A stretch of DNA of 64,000 bases from Dastarcus helophoroides (taxonomy: Eukaryota > Arthropoda > Insecta > Coleoptera > Bothrideridae): contig CM053329.1 in the NCBI GenBank assembly GCA_028583605.1, positions 5,642,001 to 5,706,000 of the forward strand, read 5' to 3'. Positions 21,065 to 33,711 of the stretch are shown here, in pieces. The number at the start of each line of letters is the position of its first letter. Positions within the stretch are counted from its first letter, which is position 1. Both the position numbers and the translations under genes were made by a program. A model generated the notes under the pieces. The model made no database searches and had not been told where the DNA came from. It saw only the letters and a program-made list of their open reading frames with translations.

Positions 21065-23470
21065 ACTATTTCTACGCGCTGAATTAAAATGATTATGCCT
21101 CTCGAAGATGATTCTGCAGGTAATCAGCTTCAGATAAAATTTCTCTGGATTCTGACAATAATACCTTTTCCTTTAAGCTACATAAGACATAGTAAGTTGT
21201 GAGGCAGATTTTTTTCCTTTTTTAGAAGTTGTCCCATGTCTACAAGGACTAGTTGAACCAGAGCAGATTTTCTCTAAGCTTTCGATGATTCATTTCATAA
21301 AGTTGTGTATATAATAGTTCTTGAAATAGACATCACCAGATTTACTATGCAGGTTACTTGTCAGCAGAAGCAATTGGACTAAAGCTATAAAGTAGTTTTA
21401 TGAGAATAATTTTAAAAACACTTTCTTTCTAAGGAGGGCCGAATTATACTCTGTTCGCATAGTAAGACCACTCCCATTAACAAAGCGCCATATTTGCATA
21501 AATTAATTCTATTGGCTGTATTTAAAAATTCTACATTACATACACCAAAATAAGTTTAATCGGTCATGTGATTAGCCCGTTGACTTTAAAAGTAACAATT
21601 ACATCCAACTAAGTTTCGTTTTTTGTAATATTTCATTATAAAACAACTGGCTTAAAGGATTCATCGGGCAAGGGAAGTTATCTTATAATTTTATATTAAT
21701 GGTCAGAGGACAGAAGAGGGTTTTATTAAAGATGGTTTCTTGGGCTTCGTCTCAACTTAAACTCAAGATTATCAGCAAGAAATTCGTTCTGAAGCAAACT
21801 TAGCCCGTTTAGTGATAATAATATTACTTCAAGCAATGTGACTGATGAGATAGATGGCAGAGGAACACAAAATTACTGTTTAGCGATTGCTCCTCGAATT
21901 GTAATGGGGGAAAATAAAAGGCTAGTTATAAGGGACAAGAAATAACACAACCCAATTAAATTAAATAAAGAATAATTTTAACACAACGATTTATTAATTT
22001 TTAGTACAATACTATTCGACTTTTTAATTTCTGTGATATTTTCACTAGCATAGCACTTTATAATTATTTCTTGATAACCTGTCTTTTTTGAGGAAAAGTG
22101 GCACTCTAAACATAATTTTCCAAAAACTGTCAAAAATCCCTTTTAGTTATTCCAAGTTTGCAGAATTGTCGTTAAAGGAGTCTAGGAGAGAGGAGAGAAG
22201 AAAAAAGATAGAAGAGATTGTACAAAATATAAAAATATTTCAACTGAGTGGGCATTTGTTAAAAATGTTCAACACTAGCCAGAAATACAGCAGACTGTCA
22301 GTAGAAATATTTTTTACTATGGTCCTAATTTAACCCTAGAGGATAAATGAGTATGGTATGTCTGTAAAACCTTTGAATAAGTGGCATTTCTTGTAATACT
22401 CCTCAAATAAAAAATTTAGTTTTATCTAAGCTCTATGGGCGAAGTTGAATGTAAAATTTACCAAGCGCTTTGTCAAATAAATGGAAACGGCAAAGACTTG
22501 CCTGCAAACCAGGAAAGCTGAAAAATTCACTCGATGACTCCATTAATCTTGGATTCGTTTTTAACTTTTTAATATGAAATCCTAGATTAATCCACACATT
22601 CTAAAACATTTATTTGGCAGAAAAGTTCGTATTCATGAAATTCTATTTTATAACTATGTATCTTCTTTCGAATTTAACATTCGACCTCTAGAAATAAATT
22701 CATATAAAAATACAGTTTGACATAAGCAATTTTTAGCTGTCTATGTTTCTACAACTGTTTTAAATCTGTTATTAAAATTCGGTTAATAGTAAAATAAGGC
22801 GAATGTCAATTAAAACGATATAAATCAACTATATGTTCTACTCAACATCCACCATCCATGCTGTTGTTGATAACGCCTCCCGCTTATTAACTCAATTTTC
22901 TCTAAGCAGTTTGACCAAAACCAAGACCTGTTTGCACATAACTTCTCTTAATACTGTTTAAATTTAAATAATTTGGCTGATATTTTTGGTTCAATTTGGC
23001 CTCACCTTTGACGAACAAACAACCTTTACATACAACATATTTTGATTTATTAATTCTATTTATACATTCTCTAATCAAAAATGACTGTAGAAATGATAAG
23101 TTTCAACGGAAAACTATTAAAGCAAATTGTCATTTGCATCGTTGAAGGCTAAAATGAAAATTTTGTAAAGCGCTTTCTTTTGTAATAAAATGCCTCTCTC
23201 TTCTTTATAATAAGGAAACCTAAATATTTTTGTAATTATTTCATATCCAAAATCGAAATTTGGCATATTTGTGGTTTTATATAAGACATACATATTTTGA
23301 AGTAATTACTTTAAGTTTGTGTAATAAAATCCAGGATAAGAATATCCCCCAAATTCAAGAAATTAAAAGTTTAAATTTGAAATTATTTAATTTTAACTGT
23401 ATTTTTTTCATTCATTTTTTCTATTTGTAAAGTAGAAAGTTGGGGAAAATTTATTTTAATATGAATGAAT
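21065..23470. other. AT-rich spacer, possibly remains of the Harbinger element at its left side
   Basis: I see no convincing coding sequence, inverted ends or RNA genes. The ORF at 22,088-22,333 (81 aa) is unassigned. Confidence 0.35.
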
Positions 23471-23479
23471 TTGATTTTT

Positions 23480-24870
23480 TTTATAATTTTCGATAAATTC
23501 GAGTTGGAGATTCTCATAAGAAAAATGAAAGTTCGAGATTTTCAAAAATGTCGAAATAAAAAATAATGGAAATTTTTGGGAGATATGAAAAAAACATCTG
23601 AAATTTAAAAGAACGAAATGAAAACGTTAAAAACGTTAAAGTCAACATTTTGAGGAAAAGAAGAAATCTTGTAAAAAAGGTAAACTTTCAAAAATCTTAA
23701 TACCTTCAAGCATACAAAAAAGTCAAGATTAAAAAAAACTGGAAAAATATAAATTTTGAAAGAAGTGGAAATTTAAAAGAAATCGAAATTTTCTAAAAAA
23801 AAAAATTAAAATTTTCGAAAAAGTCGACACTGAAAGAGTTGAAATTTTCAAAAAGCTAAAAATTTTAAAAAGTTCAAATTTTCAAAACAACCTTAAGTTT
23901 TTAAATAAAATCAAAATAAAAAAAAACAATCTTCCAAAAAGCTTGCCAACAAAAATAAAGCTTAAGAAATTGAAACTTTGAAAAATTCTAAATGTCCAAA
24001 GCCAAATTTTAAAAATTGTGATATTAAAAAAAAACTTTATATTTTCAAATAAAAGAATTTTGAATAAAGTCAAGATATTTAAGAAAATTAAAATTATGCA
24101 AGCAAAGAAAAATTTTTTAAAAATTTTCATAAAAAAACTCGACACATTAAAGAAAGTCAAAAAAAAATTTAAAGTTTGCCAAAATGTCGCATTTAAAAAT
24201 AGTAATTTAAAAAAAAAGGTAAAATCATAATTAACAGATATTTTCAAAGTTAGAATTTTGAAAGATATCGAAATATTTAAGAGTGTTGAAATTTTGAAAA
24301 TATTTAAAAAATTCTAAAATTTGTAATAATATCGAAGCAATAAAAATCGAAATTTCCAAAAGGCCAAAATTTTTCAAAAAGATCACAATTTTGGGAGAAA
24401 AGGGGAAGTTTTGAAAAAAGTTTTGTTTGAATGTCAAAAAAAGTTGACATTCAAACAAAAAAAAAAAAAGAAATTTTCAAAAAATATCGGAAGTATCAAA
24501 AAAGTAGTCAAGGTTTTAATCAACATGAATTTTGAAAAAATCTTTATTTTGGAAAAACCAGAAATTTTCAAAACAGAATTTTCGAAAAACTTAATTCAAT
24601 CAAAAAACTAAATTATCAATAAGTCGAAATTTTTAAAAAAACAAATTTTGAAAAGAAGTAGAAATTTGGAAATAATATTAAAACTAAAAAAATATAGCCA
24701 ATCTTCCAGTAAAATGAGTACTTTCAAAAAATACAATAAAACCGAAATTTTGAAAAAATAGAAATATTTAAAGTCAAATAGATGTAAAAAAAGAAAGGTC
24801 GACATTCTCAAATAAAGAAATTTTGAAAAACGTCAATATTTGGAAACGTCGAAAATTCCGCTTAAAATCA
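23480..24870. repeat. Degenerate A/T-rich array of GTCGAAATTTTC-like units
   Basis: Variants of AAAAAGTCGAAATTTTCAAA recur dozens of times at irregular spacing, separated by A-runs, and make both strands look open (the Lys/Phe/Asn-rich frames here are composition artefacts). The near-palindromic GAAATTTTC core is shared with blocks at 39,000-39,660 and 63,420-63,790. It behaves like a decayed short-period satellite or a very old simple repeat. Confidence 0.6.
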
Positions 24871-24879
24871 CTAAAATCA

Positions 24880-26250
24880 GAGTTATGTAATTTATGGAGG
24901 GTGCCTAGACATCAAAATGTGGATGTTGTTTTTTGTTCCTATAAGTCGAAGCGCTTTAACAACTCTGCAAAAAATCATACAATTTACACCGGAAGGCCCA
25001 AAAACTTTCTTTCAACAACAACAAGAATCTGTCAAAATACGAAATAAGACCCCGTATATCCTGGAACACTATTCCAGATACTTCCAAACACATATCTCAT
25101 CCAGAAAGCATAGGTAAATTATCAGCATCATAGCACATCATTTGATTTTGTCATTGGCACTTCAACTAAAGGCAATTATTCATTTAATTCGGCGGGCCAT
25201 AAAACGGTGTGCAAATATAATATGGCTTATTGTTAGACTCATGACCACATATGCTCATGACATTACAACTAAAGAAGATAAACTCACTTCTCGATCGAAT
25301 TTCCTAACCGTTTTGCACATCAGAGACCTGACGTCATTTGGTGACAATAATCCTGCTGCTCGGTATGAAAAAGCATTGCTAAGAATGGTTTTTATTAATA
25401 TTCTCTTTTATTTACCATTTTTTAGTGTGTTTTAATTTATTTTCCAATAATATAATAATATTTTTTGTTTATACTTCTTGTCCGATTTCGTATTTATAAT
25501 AAGGTGATAGGTAATGAGGAATTAAATTAAGGTAGAATAACAACTTTGAAAACTAAATACTTAAATTCAAAATTGAAAAGAGAAAACCGACTTACATGTG
25601 GCCAATGACACGAATAAAACAAAAATTAAGGTTTCTCCATTATTAATAATTGATTGTTTTAATCCTTAGCGCAAATATGCTAATAATATTGATCTAAAAA
25701 CAACTGACCTACAGGCTGTTTTCGAATAAGATGCTAATACTTAAGGGGCTTTTCTGTCTTACTAGTATTTACCAAAATTCAAATAAATATTTTTAACGGT
25801 ATCAATATATTTAAAAAAACACCAAATTTTTCCTTAATTTTCACACTCCATCTTAAAAATGAAGCTCTTCTTTAAAACTATTAAAAATTATGCTTTTTCA
25901 GTAGCAATATCTTCTTCGGAAACACCCTGTATAGGTATTTTCTAAGTCAAAAAATTTAAATATGGAATAAGGTCATAAAAATTACTTTTTGGTGTAATAC
26001 CAGGAGTTTACCTTTTTATTTTTACCATATTAAATTTACATTTTCGATATGGAAATTTATTTCACCTCCACTTTTTGATCCACATTAATTTTGTTATAGG
26101 AATATTTTCGCCCCATTTTCGCTTACAGTTGTACTCTCGACTGATTGTTTTTGAGTAGTAAACTTCAAAAATGTTTTGCCCTTTTCAAAGTTAGAGGTAA
26201 ATTTCACTCATTAGTCTACCCCTTTCTCTGTTAAGTGTCTATTGCGGCTA
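24880..26250. other. AT-rich spacer; one transposon-end-like motif
   Basis: Nothing recognised except an isolated ACACCCTGTATA at about 25,923-25,934, which matches the terminal motif of several MITEs in the window. The 25,142-25,435 frame (97 aa) has no motif. Confidence 0.35.
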
Positions 26251-26251
26251 A

Positions 26252-27100
26252 TATATCAGGTATACCAGGATCATAGTACACCCCCACTTTTTTCTTTATT
26301 TATCAAGATAAAATTTTTAAATTTGCTATATTTGATATATTTATGAAATGTCAAATTTTGGCATAAAATTGACCGTCGTACTGCTGTCACTTTCGCTAGA
26401 AGCGATACTTAGTTTTGACTTTTAAATAAATCTGCACAATTTTCTGGATGCAATACACATAAAATTAGTGATTTTTAAAGGATCAAACATTTTTTTGGTC
26501 CATTTTATTTTTCAGCCTAGGTCATGACTCGTCCTAATTAAAGCTAACTGTCCACATTAGCACTGCAAAAAAACTAAATTAGGAAACATTTTTTCTTTAA
26601 ATTTGTTTTCTATAGCTATCTTATCTTCTTATTGAACAAATCTTCAAATAAATTGAAACCGAATATTTTGAATTCGTTTAGGTGTAATTTCAATTCTATT
26701 AATTTCACAGCAAAAATAAAAATATGGTTAGACATGCCATTAATTATACTTTTTGGGGTTAAGACGTACTAATATGGTGTCATTTAAGAAGTTATAGCTT
26801 TATAGGTCGAAAAATAAAATTAAACCACAAATATGTTCAATCCTTTAAAAATCACTTTTTTTAGATGCATTATATACAGAAAATTGTGCAGATTCCAAAA
26901 ATGTTAAAATATACAGGCTGTTCTATTTAAAAATCAAAAGTTGCAATTAGTTTTGGCGAAAGTGGCAGCAGTAGAAATGTCATTTTTATGTCAAAATTTG
27001 ACATTTCATAAGTATATTAAGTGTAGTAAGTTTTAAAATTTGATCTTTATAAATAAAGAAAAAAAGGGGGTATATCATGATCCTGTTACACCCGATATAA
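26252..27100. mobile_element. Foldback element with ~250-bp inverted arms
   Basis: The left arm starts ATATCAGGTATACCAGGATCA and the right arm ends TGATCCTGTTACACCCGATAT. They can be aligned inwards through CTTTATTTAT/ATAAATAAAG, TGACATTTCATAA-like blocks, a CTGC(C)ACTTTCGC block and AAAAATCAC(T)TTTTT for about 250 bp each. The middle is non-coding. Long imperfect arms and no transposase frame indicate a non-autonomous foldback or MITE. Confidence 0.65.
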
Positions 27101-27621
27101 AGTAACCCCCATTAGTCCAGTTACCACCTGGCGTTTCTAAATGAGGCTAATGTACGAAGTAGATATGTAGCCAATCTATAAAGATTGAAGTACATGCAAT
27201 GTTATAGGAATTATTCCGTTCCTGGAAAGAGTGGCTAAATTGGGGAGGCGGCCAAGGTACCAAGGCGGTCAGTGTGACAGGTTTCATTGTATTTCAATTT
27301 TAAGGGTTTATTTAGATTTGCTTAAACTTTATTGATTAAGAACTGCATAGTTCAATTAATAACATAGTTAGGTACTAATTTTGGTTGCAGACAAGTATTA
27401 TAATCATTTGCGATGGAACAATTTGTACGTGTTTCTTTTCTGTACAAATAGGGTTCAAAATTATTTAAATGACTAAAAGGTCTGAGAACCGAAATAATCG
27501 ACTTCTTGATCTAATGTGAATTTAATTGGGATGTATGTTTAGTTTAGTTTATTAATAAATTCATATAACTGATTTACTCGTATCGTTTTCGCATCTAATC
27601 CAGATTCAAAGAAAATACTAC

Positions 27622-28525
27622 ATTATATTTGGTCTCGTCTCGTAAATAGGACAAAATGTGTTTCTTCATTCTAGGCGATACGATCACATATTTAAAAAAA
27701 AATAAACAAATCATAAATCTCGTTATGCCCTCACAGTTCCGGCGAAATATGCACCTCGGCTCCTTATATACTTCCGTATTTGTTTTTGTTCGATACGTTC
27801 ACGATGTGACATTTTAACTTTCTAAGAAAGAAAGTAGTTCGCGAGTGCATGTTATGCCCCGTAAAATTTTAAAAGACCTCGAATTCGGTCGCCATCCCCT
27901 TTAACTTAAAGTGTTATCAAATTGCTTCGATAATTGCAACAGTGGGCAAGATGGGAACCCACAGGACGTTTTCAGTTACAGAGTTCCGCGATGGAACATA
28001 ACTTTTAAGGTATTTTCCCTCCTTTAGCAGATTAGATGTCATACTACACCTACCACCATTGCATAGCATCATACCTGTATTATTATATTCGGTCTCGTCT
28101 CATAAATAGGACAAAATATAGTACCTTCATTCTAGGCGATATGATCACATATTTTAAAGAAATAAACAAATCATAAATCTCGTTACACCCTCACAGTCCC
28201 GGCTGCGTATGCATCTCGGGTCTCCATATACTTCAGTCTTTGTTTTCGTGCGATACGTTCATGATGTGACATTTTAACTTTCTAAGAAAGAAAGTAGTTC
28301 GCGAGTGGGTGTTATGCCCGTAAAATTTTTAAAAGACCTTAAAGTCGATCGCCATCCCCTTTAAATTAAACTGTTATCAAATTGCTCTGATAATTGCAAC
28401 AGTGGGCAACAGAATGTTTCCACTTACAGAGCTCCGCGATGGAACATAATTTTGAAGGTATTATCTCTCCTTTAGCAGGTTTGATGTCATGGTACACCTA
28501 CCACCATTGCATAGCATCATGTATG
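27622..28525 (+). repeat. Two tandem copies of a ~450-bp repeat (candidate DIRS terminal repeat)
   Basis: The first copy runs from ATTATATTTGGTCTCGTCTC (27,622) to the CATAGCATCATACCTG block near 28,075. The second runs from ATTATATTCGGTCTCGTCTC (28,081) to about 28,525. Both contain TAAATAGGACAAAAT, TTCATTCTAGGCGAT, AAATCATAAATCTCGTTA, TCTAAGAAAGAAAGTAGTTC and CACCTACCACCATTGCATAG in the same order, with a short deletion in the second. A third, partial copy lies inverted at 33,712-34,040, on the far side of the DIRS-like coding remnants. Confidence 0.75.
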
Positions 28526-28839
28526 AATTATTACTTCTATGCATAGCAGACTATTTGATTACCCGTAATTGTTCACTTTTTGACTTCTATATGTTAGATT
28601 TTTTACTCATTTATTTCGGGTAAATTGCATCCAATTGATTTAAAACATATCCATGCCTTTATTTCTCGACTTTTCTACAAATTATCTCGATTCTCTGATA
28701 AGAAGATGTGGTTAGGTGACATAATATCCCTTTTATACACAGCATGGAAAGCAGACTCAAAGCGATAAAGCTTTTATGAAGGGCACGGTAGAAGGCAGTT
28801 CTCGATGTTAAAATTCTTTTAAAATCTATGAGTTCTAAC

Positions 28840-30690
28840 ATATCTGATTTATGTCACGCAATAGTCGGTGCTTGGCTACATTATTTGTCGACCTTTGTTT
28901 TGAATGACCACATATTGCTCTTACAACTACCATGGGAGAGCAGCCTTTAAGGTGCAAAACGTACTGTTTTTTGATTACAGTTATGGTTGACTTTTGACTT
29001 CTATGTGATATCTGGCACGAAATGCTCATTGATATAAAGTGTTGGCCTACATGTGCTCGCCGAACCTTAATATTCACAAACCGCAGTTGTTGGAGGACCG
29101 CATGCTACTACAATGGCCACCATTGAATCGTAGCAGTTGCGCTGCTTACCTTACTCTTTTTTGATTACAGTAATGGTTGTCTCACAAATTTTTCAATGGT
29201 ACACAGACCTTGACAACATGTGCCTGTTGAATCTTAATCCAGCAGTTCTAACATATCTGATTTATGTCCCGAAATAGTCCGCGCTTGACTGCAATGTTTG
29301 TCGACCTTTGTTTTGAATGACCACATAATGCTCTTACCACTACCATGGGATAGCAGCCTTTAAGGTGCAAAACCTACTGTTTTTTGATTATAGTTATGGT
29401 TAATTTTTGACTTCTATGTGACTTCTGGCACAAAATGCTCATTGATAAAAAGTGTTTGCCTACATATGCTAGCCAAACCTTAATATTCACAAACCGCAGT
29501 CGTAGGACGACCGCATACCCGACTATATGTCCCACTACAACGACCACCATTGAATAACAGCACTTGTTCTGCTTACCTTACTCTTTTTTAATTTTTGGAT
29601 TACTGTAATGGTTGTCTCATAGAATTTTTAATGTTATACAGGCCTTGAGCACAGGTGTCTGTTGAATCTTGACATTCAGTCGCTGCAATTTTTGGATGAC
29701 CGGATCTCTACATGTACCGTTGCAATGGCCACTATTGAATCGCAACACTTGCGCTGCATAGCATACTGTTTTTTGATTACAGTAATGGTTGCCTGAGAAA
29801 ATTTCTACTGGCCTTGACTATATGTGCTTGTTGAACCTTAACGTTTACAAGCTGCAGTTTTTGATGATAGTATCTCTAGATGTACTGCTGCATTAACCAC
29901 CATTGAGTTGCTGCACTTGCGCTACATACCTTACTGTTTTTTGATTACAATAATGGTTGACTTACGAAATTTTCAATGGTATTCTGGCCTTGACTACATG
30001 TGCTTGTTGAACCTTGACATTCACAAGCTGCAGCTTTTGGAGGACCGCATCTCTTGATGTCCTACTGCAATTGCCACTATTAAGTCGCAGCACTTGCTCT
30101 GCATGCCTTACTGTTTTTTGATTCCAGTAATTGAATTACGAAATGTTTAATGGTACTCTGGCCTTGACTACATGTGCTTGTTTAACCTTGCTTTTCACAA
30201 GCCCCAGTTTTTCATTGATATCATTTCTTGCTGCCCTGATGCAAATCGTCACCATTGAATCGCAGCATTTGCACTGCTTACCTTACTGTTTTTTGATTAC
30301 AGTATTGATTACCTTACGAAATGTTCTCTAGCCTAGACTACATATGCTTGATGGAGACTTGACATTCACAAGGCACAGTTTTGAATGGATGCATCTTTCC
30401 ATGTCCTAATGCTACTGCTACCACTGCATCACAGCACTGACTGCAAAACGTACACTGCAAACGAACGCTGCAAAACGTTCACGGTTTTTTGATTACAGTA
30501 TCTAAGGGTTATATTTTATATCTTCCATCACAAAATCTCCAATGGCAGTCTGCCCTTGTCTGCGGAGTTTGTTGAACGTTGGCATTCACAAAGAGTAGTT
30601 TTTGGAAAACCGTATGTCTACTGCACCTGCCTCCATTGAATCACATATACTGTAAAGCGTACATTTTTTTGATTACTCTAAGAGCTAATA
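28840..30690 (+). repeat. Tandem array of diverged ~170-220-bp units with a higher-order ~405-bp duplication
   Basis: A landmark ACTGTTTTTTGATTACAGTA-like block recurs about ten times (near 28,965, 29,155, 29,377, 29,580, 29,768, 29,936, 30,112, 30,286, 30,482 and 30,666). Each is followed by CCTTGACTACATGTGCTTGT-like, CACAAGCTGCAGTTTTTGGA-like and CCACCATTGAATCGCAGCAC-like blocks. The first two pairs also share an extra ~190-bp block (TTGTCGACCTTTGTTTTGAA, and onward), giving a higher-order unit of about 405 bp. The region has little long-frame coding and looks like complex satellite DNA or the internal repeat of a large element. It lies directly upstream of the DIRS-like coding remnants. 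Confidence 0.8.
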
Positions 30691-30699
30691 ACTGATCTC

Positions 30700-31640
30700 T
30701 TTCTCTGTTGATCCTTTGACTTATGTCAACATATTAAGGGACATTTCTGGAGAAGGGGGAACCTCGTCTGATATTCGATATGTGAAAGTCTGCCCCCTTT
30801 TATACATTTCGAGGATTAAGTTGATGTGTCCAATATTTGGCCCCCTCATACATCTAAAAATTTCCGCTAGATGGCTTTATCTTGTTAAAGCTCAATTAGC
30901 TTGTAAGGAAAGAATGGCTTTAATATGGAAGTAACCAATATTGGAGCTCCAAAATTATAGCCAGTTGTAGAACAAGCCACTCCTTTCTTCGTCTCGCAGG
31001 AGGACGAGCCCCTATGCAATAAGCAGGTTCAACTTGGTGCCTACTTTTTCGCTATCACTGTAGCATTTTCAGCGTTATTCGAAAAAAAGGGGCGGGGAAG
31101 GGGAGCGACACTAGAGCGACAGTAACCAAATCCTTATAGAGCAGTTTAGTGACATCGGTCCATCTCTAGCTGACCTACTGAAAGTTCTTCGACAAAGGAT
31201 TTAGTATGTCTGGACATTAACCGAAACCCCCTGCAAAACAGAGTTTTACAAGCGGTTTAAACTTCGAGAGAGTGCGTTACGTTTCTAATCCCAAACGCTA
31301 GTTTCAGACTCTATCACACTCATATCCTCAACGCCGGTAGAAGTCTAGAGTGGAGAGAAGTATGGAAAATAGCTGGACGATTAGGACATTTTTATAAGAG
31401 TTGGAAAATTCTGACTACCAATAGTCATACGTTATTGTGGCAAAAGGCGTTAAAGCCCTATTCGTTAGAATATTCCATAAGCTTTTGACTCCTAGTAAAC
31501 TAAAACCCACTGATGGCTAGAAGAAATCAAATGCTTCCACATCTATCGATGACATTTTAAAATGTGAGGCTATTTTTGAAACCTCAAATATTTTATTCTT
31601 TCGTTTTATATTAAGTTTTAAAAGCCATTTTAAAATAGAA
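30700..31640. other. Leader of the DIRS-like element, unassigned
   Basis: The stretch is less AT-rich than its surroundings. The plus-strand frame near 31,140-31,200 reads SDIGPSLADLLKVLRQR, in the place where a DIRS gag-like ORF would lie, but the match is too weak to name. No other feature seen. Confidence 0.35.
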
Positions 31641-31699
31641 CATTGTGGGGTCGATACCAACTCAATTTAGTAAAATTATTTTATGACCCAACGAGACTG

Positions 31700-32060
31700 G
31701 GAAAACATTCATTTCCTGGCCTCCATAAGCACGAAACGCAAACCATAATTAAGATTTTCATTCAATGGCAAAATGAACGAATATACTTGTGTTTGTTTTG
31801 GTATAAAATTTGCCCTAATAATACATGCATTAAAAAAGAGACTGATGCCCTTAGTCTTTTTGGATGATTTTCTCAATGGGAAGTTTTTATAAAGATTGTG
31901 TCTCCGATGTGTTTTAAACGATAAACTAATTGTAACATTTGAGTTTCATTATCAATTATAGCAACAACCCTTTGCTTCCAGCTAATAAACGAGTTTATTT
32001 AGGTTTGATTTTTAACTCTTTAGACCTAAGTATCTCAATCCAATTTAAAAAAAGTAGTTG
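31700..32060 (+). pseudogene. DIRS-like reverse transcriptase remnant
   Basis: Frames in succession give FIQWQNERIYLCLFW (the block before the palm), FGIKFALIIHALKKRLMPLV, and then FLDDFL at 31,857-31,874. The two aspartates form the catalytic pair, and DIRS RTs have 'YLDDFL' here. Next come FIINYSNNPLLPANKRVYLG and LIFNSLDLSISI (31,945-32,045), matching 'LGFIINYxKSxLxPSxxIxYLGFxFNS'. Several shifts. The first catalytic Asp region is not confidently placed. Confidence 0.75.
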
Positions 32061-32611
32061 CCCCATCTCACCCTAAAAATAAAAAATTATGACAACGCGG
32101 AATTGGATATTTCTCCGCACTGATGGAAAACTTAGTGTTGATTGGCCCAGCTTTAAAATATGGCTTTCTGGTACACCAAACTTCTTGAACGCAATTTTCT
32201 TTTAGCGCTCAACAGAAGCCAGGGAAACTACAACGCTCCCTGCAGATTTTACCCGGCTCAATTTCTAGCATTACTTGGTAGCTAGAAAACTTGAAATATG
32301 GAAAAACTTTCTACAAAAAGACGCGTTCGTTATGGAAATATTTCACTGAAAGTTCTCTCAGGTTTTAGTCCGAGAAAGACAAGACCCATTACATCAATTA
32401 TTTAGAAATTCTAACTAAATTTTTGGGACAGAAATTGTATGCCCAACAATTAAGAACCTTTTTAGTTCTCTATAGTATTTATAGGAGTATCGCAATATGA
32501 TGCGTGAATGGTGAACGACATGGGCAGTGTACAGAATTAAACATGTTCACTCGGTCAATTTGGCAAGGGTGCGAATTTCGAAGTATCGTCATTCTTCCAT
32601 GTTACATAAAG

Positions 32612-32872
32612 TCAACAGAAAATGTCGAGGCAGATAAAACTTGGAAAGATTTATAAGTAGATATGGTATGGTCACTGGAAAACTCAGCATTTCGACTATT
32701 GACTCGAAAATTGGGTTCCTTAATTTATTTGCTAGTCGTATAAATACGAAAGGTAAGGTTTACGTTTTCAGGATCAGTGACCTTAAAGCCGGTTCTGCAG
32801 ACGCGTTTACCATCAATTGGTCTATTTTACACATTTTCGCTTTTCCCTTTCTTCAATCATTCTCTGTTTCTT
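32612..32872 (+). pseudogene. DIRS-like RNase H remnant
   Basis: The frame begins with STENVEADK (the 'NVEADxxSR' landmark of DIRS RNase H) and WSLENSAF. After a frameshift it continues with FLNLFASRINTKGKVYVF, corresponding to 'IDLFASRxNxKCxxYVSW', and DAFTINWSILHIFAFPF (32,800-32,850), corresponding to 'VDAFxIxWSxLxFYAFPPF'. These blocks are diagnostic, although the gene contains a stop and a shift. Confidence 0.8.
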
Positions 32873-33384
32873 AAAAAGAATTATTAGTGGCCAAGCTCAG
32901 AACATAGCGGTCTTTTCTAGGTGGCCCACTTAATAATGTAGATTTACTTTCCCTGGGTAGCACTCCTCACCCATTAGGAATCAAACTTTCCTGGAGGAAA
33001 GCCTTTTATCAAAAAATATTTCTACGAAACAACGTTTCCAAGGAATCCATTTAAATTCCCATTTTAACAAGCGCCCGAAATTGTGATCAATTTTCTGTTT
33101 ATCAAAAAAAAATTTGATCCCCTCAATATGACATCAGGGAACGTATTAGAGTTCTGACTGGACAGTTTATTAGAAGTGCCTTATTTAGCTCTCTTAACTC
33201 TTTTTAGTTCATCATCAGTTCAGAAGGACGGTCCTAATCGATCCCAGAACTTCAAATTCCAACATTTTTCAAAGAGGTTGATCTACTTAGACCTGGTAAA
33301 CTCAAAAACGTTAATATTTGAGATACTTCGGTAGTCTCAGCATTTCTCGGCAGGTTCGAAGATACAAAAAAAAACCTGGACATT

Positions 33385-33575
33385 ATCCCAAAGTTAACTA
33401 CTCTGTTGGCAGCAGCGCCAGTCCAATACTTCGAGATCCTATAGCTATAGAAAATAATAAAACTTTTTATCGGAAGATCAGACCGGGTTTTCAATTTAGA
33501 CTCCAAACCTCTCGAGAAACTTGGGCAACCGCTTTTAAGACTACCTTTTCTTTAACTTCAACTCTTATATTTTTG
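33385..33575 (+). pseudogene. DIRS-like tyrosine recombinase remnant
   Basis: The plus frame starting near 33,385 reads PKLTTLLAAAPVQYFEIL, where relatives have 'LTLKLxxLLALxxAQRxQTL', then KIIKLFIGRSDRVFNLDSKP and GQPLLRLPFL, matching the 'RIEIxIPDxIKTSRPGKPQPLLxLPFF' block. The box-I arginine expected after the Ala-Gln motif is not present, and two stops interrupt the frame. Later catalytic residues (HxxR, Tyr) are not found before the flanking repeat. Assigned by position and block order; moderate certainty. Confidence 0.55.
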
Positions 33576-33711
33576 TAGCCAAGACTGACATAATATCTGG
33601 ATAGAACCAAATTATTCAGATCTGCTCTAAGCAGCCTATTTATTTTGTTTAATAAATATACTTTTTTCAGTTAAATGATTTACTTTATTTTATGCAACAT
33701 ACTCTAAACAT

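Larger units (their letters stand above)
31000..33600 (+). mobile_element. DIRS-like (tyrosine recombinase) retrotransposon, coding remnants
   Basis: In order on the plus strand: RT with LVFLDDFL and the following thumb block, RNase H with its NVEAD and NLFASRIN landmarks, and a tyrosine recombinase fragment. The order RT, RNase H, recombinase, and the sequence style of each, are specific to DIRS elements, which integrate by recombinase instead of a DDE integrase. The coding region is riddled with stops and shifts. Repeats of ~450 bp flank it in opposite orientation (27,622 and 33,712), as expected for DIRS inverted termini, but I could not align the whole element to a reference. Confidence 0.75.

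Noticed and set aside
23882..24811. Several Phe- or Lys-rich frames of 60-120 residues on both strands
   Set aside because: They come from the A/T-rich degenerate array, where both strands are open through lack of stop codons, with no motif.
24823..25435. Frames with a TYAHDIT block considered as a Jockey-type LINE end
   Set aside because: The similarity is limited to a few residues and no RT motif occurs upstream.
28840..30690. CRISPR-like array
   Set aside because: Units are 170-220 bp, diverged and contiguous, without short identical repeats and unique spacers. The genome is eukaryotic.
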